8,260 nucleotides of DNA from Planctomycetota bacterium (GTDB lineage: Bacteria; Planctomycetota; Planctomycetia; Pirellulales; Lacipirellulaceae). Shown here piece by piece: positions 1 through 6,081 of this stretch. A model generated the notes under the pieces. It saw only the letters and a list, made by a program, of their open reading frames with translations, was not told the origin of the DNA and made no database searches. How positions within the stretch are numbered: position 1 is the stretch's first letter; the number at the start of each line of letters is the position of its first letter. The stretch covers positions 1-8,260 of the forward strand of contig JAKEIB010000365.1 in the NCBI GenBank assembly GCA_022614705.1, written 5' to 3'. The position numbers and the translations under genes are program-made.

Positions 1-84
1 CCGCTGTTTGAGGCCCTCACCGCCAAACATCAACCGTTTCCAGAATCCTCCGACCCTAACCAACTGAAACTGTTCGACTTATAG
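1..84 (+). CDS. C-terminal end of an unidentified protein (partial)
   Basis: An open frame enters from the left edge and runs 27 codons to a TAG at 82-84. Its last residues read PNQLKLFDL. No start is visible and the fragment is too short to assign a family. A short polar tail ending in a hydrophobic LFD-type motif occurs in several unrelated families, including some transposases, so a mobile-element origin is possible but not shown. A weak hairpin (stem 86-90 with 99-103, 8-nt loop) lies just after the stop and has no T-tract. Coding status is inferred only from the open frame and its tidy end. Confidence 0.4.
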   Translation, partial: PLFEALTAKHQPFPESSDPNQLKLFDL

Positions 85-218
85 CCGGACACTACTGAGT
101 CCGCAACAATTGATTCGTCAACAAATCCGTTTGCTCGATTCGCGAATTAGAAAAATTTCGCGACGACAGCTTGTCGTGCGCGCCTCTGATGCTTGCACAT
201 CCTCGCGCGCGGCGCGCG

Positions 219-240
219 GCGCACGGCCAGAGCCGTGTGC
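219..240. repeat. GC-rich hairpin
   Basis: An inverted repeat with 9-bp arms (219-227 and 232-240, one G-T pair) closes a CAGA loop. The core is CACGGC-CAGA-GCCGTG. There is no T-tract and no gene ends nearby, so a terminator role is not supported. It reads as one of the short palindromes scattered through this region. Confidence 0.5.
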
Positions 241-366
241 TGCGGCACAAGCACCCATAGAACGCTCCGTCATCACTCGCCGGTTATACGGCACGCGGTT
301 TGGCCCTGAGTTCAGCCGAGCGAGCTAGTGGCACGCTACGCCGATAACCTTTTCCAATTCAAGGCG

Positions 367-394
367 TCCGCAGATTTTGCGGATAACCGCAGAT
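367..394. repeat. Hairpin with repeated CCGCAGAT
   Basis: TCCGCA (367-372) pairs with TGCGGA (378-383) across a 5-nt loop. The octamer CCGCAGAT occurs at 368-375 and again at 387-394. Similar runs of 'CCGCAGATT..GCGGAT..CGCAGATGAA' are familiar as intergenic repeats in environmental bacterial genomes; that is recollection, not a search result. Confidence 0.4.
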
Positions 395-480
395 GAATCG
401 ACATACAACCACAGCTCTCAACTCGCGACATCCGGCCTAAATTGCGAATCGGCGAAAATCTGTATTACTAACCGTCAACT

Positions 481-499
481 TCTTCGCGCGCCGCGAAGA
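481..499. repeat. Short perfect palindrome
   Basis: TCTTCGCG (481-488) pairs with CGCGAAGA (492-499) around a CGC loop, giving an 8-bp perfect stem. No gene end or promoter is nearby to suggest a function. Confidence 0.4.
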
Positions 500-555
500 T
501 TTCGTACAGTTGTTTGTTCAGTAGCGAATTGCAAAACAGAACGTGCTATGCATGG

Positions 556-640
556 ATGGCCACGAAAAGGCACAAAAAGACACGAAGAAGTGACGAAGAG
601 CGTTCCTATTTTCGCGACTCTTCGCGCTTTTTGTGGCCAT
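556..640. repeat. 85-bp terminal-inverted-repeat element (REP/MITE-like)
   Basis: The ends are inverted: ATGGCCACGAAAA at the left (from 556) and TTTTTGTGGCCAT at the right (to 640), 12 of 13 positions pairing. The left half contains purine-rich near-repeats CACGAAAA, CACAAAAA, CACGAAG. A weaker inner pairing links GACGAAGAGCG (592-602) with CGACTCTTCGCG (616-627). It has no coding capacity of its own. Its size and terminal repeats fit a non-autonomous palindromic element; target-site duplications are not evident. Confidence 0.5.
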
Positions 641-741
641 TTCTTCCTGACTAAGCGTTGCCTCACAAATCCATAATTCCCTTGTGGTTCCGGCCAACGG
701 CTGGGCTGTGTCATCTGCGGACTACTTCCGGATGGTTGTGG

Positions 742-807
742 CTGTGTCTCTCCGAGACACAGATCGCGAGTCTTCGCCACGGCGAATCTTCGATCGGAGA
801 GACTCGC
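742..807. repeat. Compound hairpin element (diverged copy of the CTCGCTCCGCGAG family)
   Basis: Two adjacent structures are seen. The first is a perfect 9-bp stem, CTGTGTCTC (742-750) with GAGACACAG (754-762), around a TCC loop. The second is a nested structure: GCGAGTCT (766-773) pairs with AGACTCGC (800-807) and encloses TTCGCC-AC-GGCGAA (773-786). The TCTC-TCC-GAGA core and the later CGGAGAGA resemble the paired hairpins at 1144-1183 and 3436-3477, but the copy has diverged. Confidence 0.55.
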
Positions 808-932
808 CCACTGTACCCTTCCGTCCCAACCACCGAAGTCGTCCGCCAATCTCCCCCGCCTTCCAACCGCCATGTGGCCAAATTTACTTTATGTACAACC
901 GTATAGAATTCGGCTATGCTGTAACCCGAATT

Positions 933-995
933 AGGTGTCAGGTGTCAGGTGTCAGGTGTCGGGTTCTGAAATCTGACACCTGAAACCTGACACCT
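933..995. repeat. Tandem AGGTGTC repeats forming a long stem-loop
   Basis: Four perfect tandem copies of the heptamer AGGTGTC occupy 933-960. The first 23 bases (933-955) pair with 973-995 with a single mismatch, leaving a 17-nt loop. The right arm reads CTGACACCTGAAACCTGACACCT. The GGTGTCAG core also occurs in the coding-region palindrome at 6736-6822. There is no T-tract after the stem and no gene end nearby, so a dispersed repeat is more likely than a terminator. Confidence 0.7.
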
Positions 996-1105
996 CTCGC
1001 GCTACCGCGGCGCGCATTACCAAAAATGCCGAAACGCTCAGCCTACCTATCCATAGCCCTGCGCAAATGCCACACAGAACTCTCGCCACAGGTCCCACGG
1101 AAACC

Positions 1106-1123
1106 TGTCCCCTTTGTCCCCTT
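1106..1123. repeat. Two tandem TGTCCCCTT copies
   Basis: The nonamer TGTCCCCTT is repeated exactly at 1106-1114 and 1115-1123, after GGTCCCACGGAAACC. Only two copies are present and no function can be read from them. Confidence 0.4.
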
Positions 1124-1143
1124 CCGAGGATTTCTATGTAGCC

Positions 1144-1183
1144 GTCTCGCTCCGCGAGACGAAATCCATCTCGCGGAGCGAGA
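1144..1183. repeat. Paired hairpin repeat, CTCGCTCCGCGAG family
   Basis: Two perfect hairpins stand 8 bases apart. The first is GTCTCGC (1144-1150), loop TCC, GCGAGAC (1154-1160). The second is TCTCGC (1169-1174), loop GGA, GCGAGA (1178-1183). The second hairpin is the reverse complement of the first, so the unit can also fold as one long stem. The same arrangement occurs at 3436-3477. It lies upstream of the oxidoreductase promoter and is not part of that protein. Confidence 0.7.
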
Positions 1184-1208
1184 GGACTGCATCATTCGGA
1201 ACGGCGAA

Positions 1209-1237
1209 TTGCCGGATGTGTTCTACTACGACATAAT
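1209..1237 (+). promoter_or_regulatory. Candidate sigma-70-type promoter for the oxidoreductase gene
   Basis: TTGCCG (1209-1214) and CATAAT (1232-1237) are separated by exactly 17 bases, matching the consensus hexamers at 4 and 5 of 6 positions. Transcription would begin near 1244 and give a leader of about 60 bases. It supports a start at 1305 rather than the upstream in-frame ATGs at 1026 and 1236. Assignment is by pattern only; planctomycete promoters are poorly defined. Confidence 0.4.
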
Positions 1238-1293
1238 GAATCGTTTACCGCACGAACACTACCTTTTCGCCTCCGCACCCAATACACACGTCC

Positions 1294-1297
1294 GAGG
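1294..1297 (+). promoter_or_regulatory. Ribosome binding site GAGG deciding the start at 1305
   Basis: GAGG lies 7 bases before ATG 1305. The two in-frame upstream ATGs (1026, 1236) have no comparable site, and the extra residues they would add resemble no protein domain and would displace a twin-arginine signal from the N-terminus. Confidence 0.55.
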
Positions 1298-1304
1298 TCG
1301 ACCC

Positions 1305-2789
1305 ATGGAGCCCACCAATCTTTCCCGGCGAACGTTTATCAAGAGCTCGGCCGCGGCCACCGCGGCGGTGGCCGCGCCGGCCGTATTGACGGCGAAAGCC
1401 GCGCCAACTCGCAGCCCGAACGAGCGGCTGCGGATCGGCTTCATCGGCGTCGGCGGTCGGGCTCAAGCGCATCTCGACTCGGCCATCGCGATTCAGAATG
1501 AGACCGGAAGAATCGAGATCGCGGCCGTGTGCGACGTGTTCAATCGCTATCGCGAGCAGTCCGCAGAAAAGGTCCGCCGCGCCACCAAACACAAGCCCGA
1601 GCAAACCGGCGACTATCGCGACATTCTGGGCGACGCGTCGATCGACGCCGTCTGTATCTCGACGCCCGATCATTGGCACGCCAAGCAAACGCTCGATGCC
1701 TTCAAAGCCGGCAAGCACGTGTATTGCGAAAAGCCGATGACCCACAGCGTTCAGGAAGCCATCGACGTTTACAAAGCGTGGAAGGACTCCGGACTAGTGA
1801 TGCAAGTCGGCGTGCAGTCCACATCGCTGCCCGTGTGGAAGGATGCGCGGAAGCGCATTTGCGACGGCCAACTGGGCAAAGTGCTGATGTACCAGACATC
1901 GTATTTCCGCAACTCGGACATGGGCCAGTGGCGGTACTACGAGTTGGCCGAGGATATGACGCCGAAGAACATCGATTGGAAGATGTTTCTGGGCACCGAG
2001 TTCTCACTCGCGCCGGACATGCCGTTCGATCGCGCGAAGTTCGCCCAGTGGCGCTGCTACTGGACGTTTGGCGCCGGCATGTTCACGGACCTGTTCGTGC
2101 ACCGCACAACCTCGATGCTCGCGGCCACCGGCTTGCGGTTCCCCGGCCGCGTCGTCGGCGCCGGCGGCATTTACTTCGAGTACGACGGGCGCGACGTGCC
2201 CGATGTCGCCACCGTGGCAGCCGATTTCCCCGAAGGCGTGCAAGGGCTGGTCAGTTCGACCATGTGCTGCCAGGAAACGCCGATGCCGCAGATCATCCGC
2301 GGCCACAATGGCTCATTCGTGTTCGGTGTCGGCGAGGGCTTCGATGGCTACGATTTCGTCGCCGAGCGGCCTCAGGCCACGCACGACAGCAAGATCAAGA
2401 ACGAGCGAATCAGCGTCGGAAAGGTCGCCAATACGTCGCTCGACCATTTCGACAACTTCTGCGACGCGGCGATCGCCGGCAAGCCCGACCAGGTGAATTG
2501 CTCGCCAGAGCTCGGCGCGACAGCGATGGTGATCGTCAAGCTTGGCTCCGAAAGCTACCGCCAAGGCAAGGTGTTCCACTTCGACCGCGAAACGATGACT
2601 GTGAAGGAGGGCGACGGGAGCTGGGCGAAGGGCTGGGAACAGATGTCGCACGAGGGCGCGTCGCCAAAGCACGTCGCCGGCTGGCAGGCCGGCGATACGG
2701 GCAGCAAACTCTATCCGCGCGAATACCAGAAACTGGCCGGCCCGTGGATCAACGGCGTCGACCCGGCCGGCGACAGCACGGCTGGCTAA
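1305..2789 (+). CDS. Tat-exported Gfo/Idh/MocA-family oxidoreductase
   Basis: A 494-residue protein likely to be an NAD(P)-dependent sugar or polyol oxidoreductase acting outside the cytoplasm. The N-terminus carries a twin-arginine signal (SRRTFIK, residues 7-13) followed by an Ala-rich stretch to about residue 33. The Rossmann fold starts at RIGFIGVGGRA (43-53). The acidic end of the second strand is VCDVFNRY (75-82). STPDHWH (119-125) and the family motif EKP (142-144) follow; the Lys of EKP is normally catalytic. The C-terminal substrate domain includes DWKMFLG (224-230) and DLFVHRT (262-268). Length and layout match the secreted members that are very abundant in planctomycetes and related phyla. 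The substrate cannot be read from sequence. A longer reading from 1026 is rejected because it would run through a palindromic repeat. The gene is convergent with the HdeD-like gene. Confidence 0.9.
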   Translation: MEPTNLSRRTFIKSSAAATAAVAAPAVLTAKAAPTRSPNERLRIGFIGVGGRAQAHLDSAIAIQNETGRIEIAAVCDVFNRYREQSAEKVRRATKHKPEQTGDYRDILGDASIDAVCISTPDHWHAKQTLDAFKAGKHVYCEKPMTHSVQEAIDVYKAWKDSGLVMQVGVQSTSLPVWKDARKRICDGQLGKVLMYQTSYFRNSDMGQWRYYELAEDMTPKNIDWKMFLGTEFSLAPDMPFDRAKFAQWRCYWTFGAGMFTDLFVHRTTSMLAATGLRFPGRVVGAGGIYFEYDGRDVPDVATVAADFPEGVQGLVSSTMCCQETPMPQIIRGHNGSFVFGVGEGFDGYDFVAERPQATHDSKIKNERISVGKVANTSLDHFDNFCDAAIAGKPDQVNCSPELGATAMVIVKLGSESYRQGKVFHFDRETMTVKEGDGSWAKGWEQMSHEGASPKHVAGWQAGDTGSKLYPREYQKLAGPWINGVDPAGDSTAG

Positions 2790-2795
2790 TTCGGA

Positions 2796-2814
2796 CCGGC
2801 GATGCCATCGCCGG
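2796..2814. terminator. Hairpin between convergent genes (possible bidirectional terminator)
   Basis: CCGGCGAT (2796-2803) and ATCGCCGG (2807-2814) form a perfect 8-bp stem with a GCC loop. It sits 6 bases after the oxidoreductase stop and 10 bases past the end of the converging HdeD-like gene. Position and symmetry fit a shared terminator. It lacks a clear T-tract on either strand, so intrinsic termination is uncertain. Confidence 0.5.
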
Positions 2815-2824
2815 CTTGATGCGA

Positions 2825-3382
2825 TTAGGCGGCCATGGCGCCGCGCGACTGGCCCATCTTGCGCAATCGCAGCGACAAGGCGACCGCGAAGATGCCCAGC
2901 GCCGTCATGTACGCACCGATCAACAGCGCGATCGCCACGAGTCCGGCGCCCGGACGCCACATGATCAGCCCGCCGAAGATGATCGACATCAGTCCCGACA
3001 GCCCGAGAATCCACTCGTCGTCGATTTCGTGGCGCAGCCGGATTGCCGCGTAGATTTCGAACACGCCGCGAACAATCGCGGAGACCGCGATGATGGTCGC
3101 CAGCACGAGCAGGGTCAGCCCCGGCCAGGCAAAGGCGATCACGCCAGCCGCAAGCGCAAGCAAGCCCAGGAAAACCATCGTCCACCAAACGGTGCCGTCC
3201 GACTCACCGCGAATGCCCAACATGACGCCGAACACGCCGTCGATGATGCTGAACGCGCCGAACAGCCACACCAGGGCCATCAAGGTAATTCCGGGCCAGG
3301 CCATCGCGCAGACTCCAATCGCGATCGCCGCCAGCCCGCGCACGAGCATCACCCACCACCGGCGACAGATTACGTCCAACAT
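2825..3382 (-). CDS. HdeD-family (DUF308) integral membrane protein
   Basis: A 185-residue, very hydrophobic protein with about six membrane segments (roughly 11-28, 33-55, 66-86, 88-108, 123-141, 144-170). Size and pattern match HdeD/DUF308 proteins, whose founding member in Escherichia coli is linked to acid resistance; the role here is unknown. Three related motifs, AWPGITL (28-34), AWPGLTL (85-91) and WRPGAGL (142-148), recur about every 57 residues and reveal a threefold repeat of a two-helix unit. The start at 3382 is chosen because AGGAGG stands 5 bases upstream; a longer reading from 3424 would add 14 polar residues with no such site. The end is convergent with the oxidoreductase gene. 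Confidence 0.85.
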   Translation of the reverse strand: MLDVICRRWWVMLVRGLAAIAIGVCAMAWPGITLMALVWLFGAFSIIDGVFGVMLGIRGESDGTVWWTMVFLGLLALAAGVIAFAWPGLTLLVLATIIAVSAIVRGVFEIYAAIRLRHEIDDEWILGLSGLMSIIFGGLIMWRPGAGLVAIALLIGAYMTALGIFAVALSLRLRKMGQSRGAMAA

Positions 3383-3387
3383 CGATT

Positions 3388-3393
3388 CCTCCT
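3388..3393 (-). promoter_or_regulatory. Strong Shine-Dalgarno AGGAGG for the HdeD-like gene
   Basis: On the minus strand AGGAGG is followed by AATCG and then ATG at 3382. It is the best ribosome binding site in the window and decides between the two possible starts of this gene. Confidence 0.75.
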
Positions 3394-3435
3394 GCGGATA
3401 AACCGCGCTTGGTTGTTGCTGCAAGCCAGTGTAGC

Positions 3436-3477
3436 TCGCTCGCTCCGCGAGCGAAAACGCATCTCGCGGAGCGAGAT
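3436..3477. repeat. Paired hairpin repeat after the aldehyde dehydrogenase stop
   Basis: TCGCTCGC (3436-3443), loop TCC, GCGAGCGA (3447-3454) is followed 6 bases later by ATCTCGC (3461-3467), loop GGA, GCGAGAT (3471-3477). This is the same design as 1144-1183, in the same order and orientation. It begins 2 bases past the aldehyde dehydrogenase stop, so it may terminate or stabilise that transcript. It also separates that gene from the HdeD-like gene downstream. No T-tract is present. Confidence 0.7.
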
Positions 3478-3479
3478 GT

Positions 3480-4910
3480 CTACTTTGGCGTGCGGATCAC
3501 CAACATCCGCACTTCGGTCATGCTTTCGATGGCCCAACGCAGGCCTTCCCGTCCCAAGCCGCTGTCTTTCGAGCCGCCGTACGGCATGTGGTCCACGCGC
3601 CAGGATGGTATTTCATTGATCATCACGCCGCCCACCTCGAGTTCGTCCCACGCCTTCTGGATGTGGCCAATGTCGCGAGTGAAAACACCCGCCTGCAATC
3701 CGAAACGGCTATTGTTCACTTCCGCGAGAGCCTGGTCGAAATCAATGAACGACTCGAGCAGCGTGACAGGCCCGAAGATCTCCTCACACGCCGCGTCCGC
3801 GTCGCGCGGCACGCCTTCCAAAACGGCCGGCTCGACCATGCGGCCATCGCGCGAGCCGCCGCACAATAGCCGGCCGCCTCGCTGCACCGCGCTTCGAATT
3901 GTTTGTTCGATGCGTTTAGCGTCCTCCTCGGAAATGATCGGGCCCACGAAAGTCTTCTCGTCGCGCGGATCGCCCATTCGTAGCGCGCGAACCGCAGCGA
4001 CAAATTTCTCACGAAACGGGTCGTATATCTCGCGGTGCACGTAAATCCGCTGTACGCTGATGCAACTTTGTCCCGACTGGTAGTATCCGCCGAAGACGCA
4101 CCGCTCGACGGTGTCTTTAATATCCGCGTCGCGGTCGATGACGACGGCCGCGTTGCCGCCGAGCTCGAGCGTGACGTGCTTCTTGCGTGCCCGATCGCGC
4201 AGTTTCCAACCCACTTCGCTGGAACCGGTGAAACTCAATTTGCGAATCCGCTCGTCCTCCACGAGCGCGGCGGAGTCGCTCGACTTCATCGGCAAGATGG
4301 AGAACGCGCCGGCCGGTAGATTGGTTTCCGTAAGCATTTCGCCGAGGATCAGCGCGCCGATCGGCGTGGAGCTCGCCGGCTTAAGCACGAAGGGGCAGCC
4401 GCACGCGAGCGCGGGCACGATCTTGTGCGCGACGAGGTTGAGCGGAAAGTTCCACGGCGTAATGAACCCGCAGGGCCCGATCGGCACGCGCTGCCACATG
4501 CCGCGGTAACCGGCGCCGCGCTCGGTCACGTCGAGCGGCAATACTTCGCCGACAATACGAGTCGATTCCTCGACGCCCAATTCAATCGTCGTAATCAGCC
4601 GGGCGACTTCGGCACGGGCAAATTGCACCGGCTTGCCGGCCTCGACGACGAGAACCTCGGTGAGCTCGTCCGCACGTTCTCGGCAGCGGGCCAGTAGATG
4701 ATTCAGCACGGCCTTACGCTGCCAGGCCGCCATGCGCCGCATGGGAGCCGCGGCCGAAGTGGCAGCGGCAATGGCCTGGTCGAGCACGCCCGCATCGGCC
4801 CGGGCGATATGAGCGGCCACTTCGCCGCTGTATTTATCGACGACGGCCAGATCCGCATTGGGCTGTTGCGGACGATTAGCCAGATAGAACGGATATCGCT
4901 TCTCGAACAT
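3480..4910 (-). CDS. NAD(P)-dependent aldehyde dehydrogenase
   Basis: A 476-residue cytosolic enzyme of the ALDH superfamily that oxidises an aldehyde to the acid. All key elements are present: TPWNFP (151-156, Asn154), cofactor-binding KPAS (177-180), FTGS (227-230), the general base in ELGG (Glu249), the catalytic cysteine in GQSCIS (Cys283) and EEIFGP (376-381). The C-terminal VDHMPYGGSKDSGLGREG (439-456) resembles the lactaldehyde/glyceraldehyde-type and phosphonoacetaldehyde-type branches; this is a judgement from memory, and the substrate is not settled. Length is normal and the ORF is intact. The start ATG (4908-4910) has no recognisable Shine-Dalgarno and lies at the edge of an inverted repeat. 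The PEP-CTERM gene ends 74 bases upstream. Confidence 0.92.
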   Translation of the reverse strand: MFEKRYPFYLANRPQQPNADLAVVDKYSGEVAAHIARADAGVLDQAIAAATSAAAPMRRMAAWQRKAVLNHLLARCRERADELTEVLVVEAGKPVQFARAEVARLITTIELGVEESTRIVGEVLPLDVTERGAGYRGMWQRVPIGPCGFITPWNFPLNLVAHKIVPALACGCPFVLKPASSTPIGALILGEMLTETNLPAGAFSILPMKSSDSAALVEDERIRKLSFTGSSEVGWKLRDRARKKHVTLELGGNAAVVIDRDADIKDTVERCVFGGYYQSGQSCISVQRIYVHREIYDPFREKFVAAVRALRMGDPRDEKTFVGPIISEEDAKRIEQTIRSAVQRGGRLLCGGSRDGRMVEPAVLEGVPRDADAACEEIFGPVTLLESFIDFDQALAEVNNSRFGLQAGVFTRDIGHIQKAWDELEVGGVMINEIPSWRVDHMPYGGSKDSGLGREGLRWAIESMTEVRMLVIRTPK

Positions 4911-4967
4911 TGCTGTTGGACGCGGTGGACGTTGTGAAGGCGCCCCACGCTAGTGAGCCAACAGCAA
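4910..4967 (-). promoter_or_regulatory. Inverted repeat abutting the aldehyde dehydrogenase start codon
   Basis: TTGCTGTTGG (4910-4919) and CCAACAGCAA (4958-4967) are perfect 10-bp inverted arms with 38 bases between them. Read on the minus strand, the 3' arm ends on the A of the ATG, so pairing in RNA would occlude the translation start. It could be a leader structure, an operator or the terminator of the PEP-CTERM gene 17 bases upstream. Nothing else supports one of these over the others. Confidence 0.4.
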
Positions 4968-4984
4968 CAATACACTGGCCGAAG

Positions 4985-5860
4985 CTAGCCGAACAGATGG
5001 TTTCGGCCGCGCCACAGTCCTAGCAGCAAGCCGGCAATGGCCAGCAGGGCGAAGGTGGCCGGTTCGGGGATGACGCCGGTAATAAGTTTGTCCTTGCTGA
5101 TCTGAAACGTGCCGCCGACCGGGATCGAAACGTCCCATTGGTACGCCCAAGTCATATCGCCGGGGCCGAGCACGAAGCTATCGGGGGGCGAATCACTGAG
5201 CGTTGTCGCCACGGCATCGTTCAACTTGACTCTTGTGGTGTCGAAGAAGGCGATCTCTCGATGACTGGGAACCGGCGCGACAACCGTCTCCGTCAACGTC
5301 ATAGCGCCCTCAAACTGGCGAACGCTGTTCGCGTTGTTGAATACGGCCGAGTCATTGCCAGCGGTGCCAAAAATTTCGAAGTCCGAATACTGGAAGAAAT
5401 GGAAATCCAACGGCGATCTGCCGAGGTTGGTGATCGAGATTTGTTCCGCTAAGTCCGAAGTCCCGCTGCCAGGCGCTCCGCCGTCCAATACGTAGCGGAC
5501 CTCGACCCGAAAACCCGCGCCGTTGTAGCGGACGAACAGTGTGTCATTGTTACCGTCAAAGTTCGTATCGCTGGCGCCTTCGACAGGATGCGGCAACGTA
5601 TGCAACGATTGCTCTGCGACGTTGCCCACGCGATACCAAAAGCCCTGCTGAAAAAGCTGGTCTTGGCCTTCGACGATCCAGTTAAAGGCGTTCAACTGAT
5701 CGTCGGTATCAAAATCGACCAGCGAGTTGTCGTCGACGAGCGTGAACGTGCCGGCGAAAGAGCGCTGGGCGCAGAAACCCATCATCCCGATGACGAACAG
5801 TCCCGCGATGAAACCATTGCGCATCGTCAGCGTAGAGTGCAACCGCGTGTGAAAATACAT
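4985..5860 (-). CDS. PEP-CTERM sorting-domain protein
   Basis: A 291-residue exported protein. The N-terminal hydrophobic segment (about 14-30) with SFA-GT near 34-38 looks like a signal peptide with a cleavage site. The body is rich in Asp, Asn, Gly and aromatic residues, without cysteines after the signal, and has a beta-sandwich look; no catalytic motif is seen. The C-terminus has the sorting signal VIPEPAT (263-269), a membrane helix (about 269-283) and basic residues in LWRGRN. Such proteins are processed by exosortase and displayed or released with extracellular polysaccharide; no exosortase is in this window. The ATG at 5860 is preferred because GGGGGAAG lies 5 bases upstream. An internal ATG at 5824 gives a more typical signal peptide but lacks a ribosome binding site. 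A TTG 15 bases upstream is also possible. Confidence 0.85.
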   Translation of the reverse strand: MYFHTRLHSTLTMRNGFIAGLFVIGMMGFCAQRSFAGTFTLVDDNSLVDFDTDDQLNAFNWIVEGQDQLFQQGFWYRVGNVAEQSLHTLPHPVEGASDTNFDGNNDTLFVRYNGAGFRVEVRYVLDGGAPGSGTSDLAEQISITNLGRSPLDFHFFQYSDFEIFGTAGNDSAVFNNANSVRQFEGAMTLTETVVAPVPSHREIAFFDTTRVKLNDAVATTLSDSPPDSFVLGPGDMTWAYQWDVSIPVGGTFQISKDKLITGVIPEPATFALLAIAGLLLGLWRGRNHLFG

Positions 5861-5973
5861 TAGAACTTCCCCCAAAGGCGCCCATCAAAGACGAGGGGCC
5901 AAAAACTTGCCCCGATACCATTGATGATGTATCAGGCTTAACGGCCGTCAAACAGAAATGAGGGAAATCCTAC

Positions 5974-5988
5974 TGCAAGTTGCTTGCA
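5974..5988. repeat. Small palindrome in the gap after the fusion gene
   Basis: TGCAAG (5974-5979), loop TTG, CTTGCA (5983-5988) form a perfect 6-bp stem. It lies in the 221-base gap between the NagB/PIG-L stop and the PEP-CTERM start, 94 bases from the stop, without a T-tract. The same gap has weak stems GGGGC/GCCCC (5895-5913) and GATAC/GTATC (5914-5933). None is a confident terminator or operator. Confidence 0.3.
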
Positions 5989-6081
5989 CCCTACCGATGA
6001 TCGGGGCACGCAATTCGACGGACACCCATGTTTTTGGCCAATTCTGCCAGAAAAGGGTGGCTGCCAATTTGACATCAATGT

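Larger units (their letters stand above)
85..1304. other. Long gene-poor region rich in palindromic repeats
   Basis: About 1.2 kb with no convincing gene. The open frames present are short, overlap one another on both strands, run through palindromes and show no domain-like sequence. The region instead holds several separate inverted or tandem repeats, listed individually, plus small hairpins at 140-163 (7-bp stem) and 163-177 (6-bp stem, GCT loop). The last 100 bases contain a plausible promoter and ribosome binding site for the oxidoreductase gene downstream. A non-coding RNA cannot be excluded, but none is recognised. Confidence 0.6.

Noticed and set aside
475..873. A 132-codon minus-strand open frame in the repeat-rich region
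   Set aside because: It runs through the 85-bp element and the compound hairpin at 742-807, so its sequence is repeat-derived; no start signal or domain is seen.
933..995. The heptamer array as a CRISPR array or riboswitch
   Set aside because: The repeats are contiguous with no spacers, and no aptamer-like conserved core or downstream expression platform is seen.
1026..1304. N-terminal extension of the oxidoreductase from an upstream ATG
   Set aside because: The extension crosses the paired-hairpin repeat and the candidate promoter, adds no recognisable domain, and would bury the twin-arginine signal about 100 residues into the protein.
2313..3188. A 291-codon minus-strand open frame across the convergent gene pair
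   Set aside because: It covers the antisense of the oxidoreductase 3' end and another frame of the HdeD-like gene; both real genes are far better supported.
1529..3619. A 696-codon plus-strand open frame
   Set aside because: It overlaps the oxidoreductase in another frame and runs antisense through the HdeD-like gene and into the aldehyde dehydrogenase. Its Arg-rich composition is typical of a shadow frame in GC-rich DNA.
6051..6063. AAAAGGGTGGCTG just past the fusion-gene stop, resembling one arm of the coding palindrome
   Set aside because: It differs by one inserted base, is only 13 bases long and has no partner arm nearby, so chance cannot be excluded.
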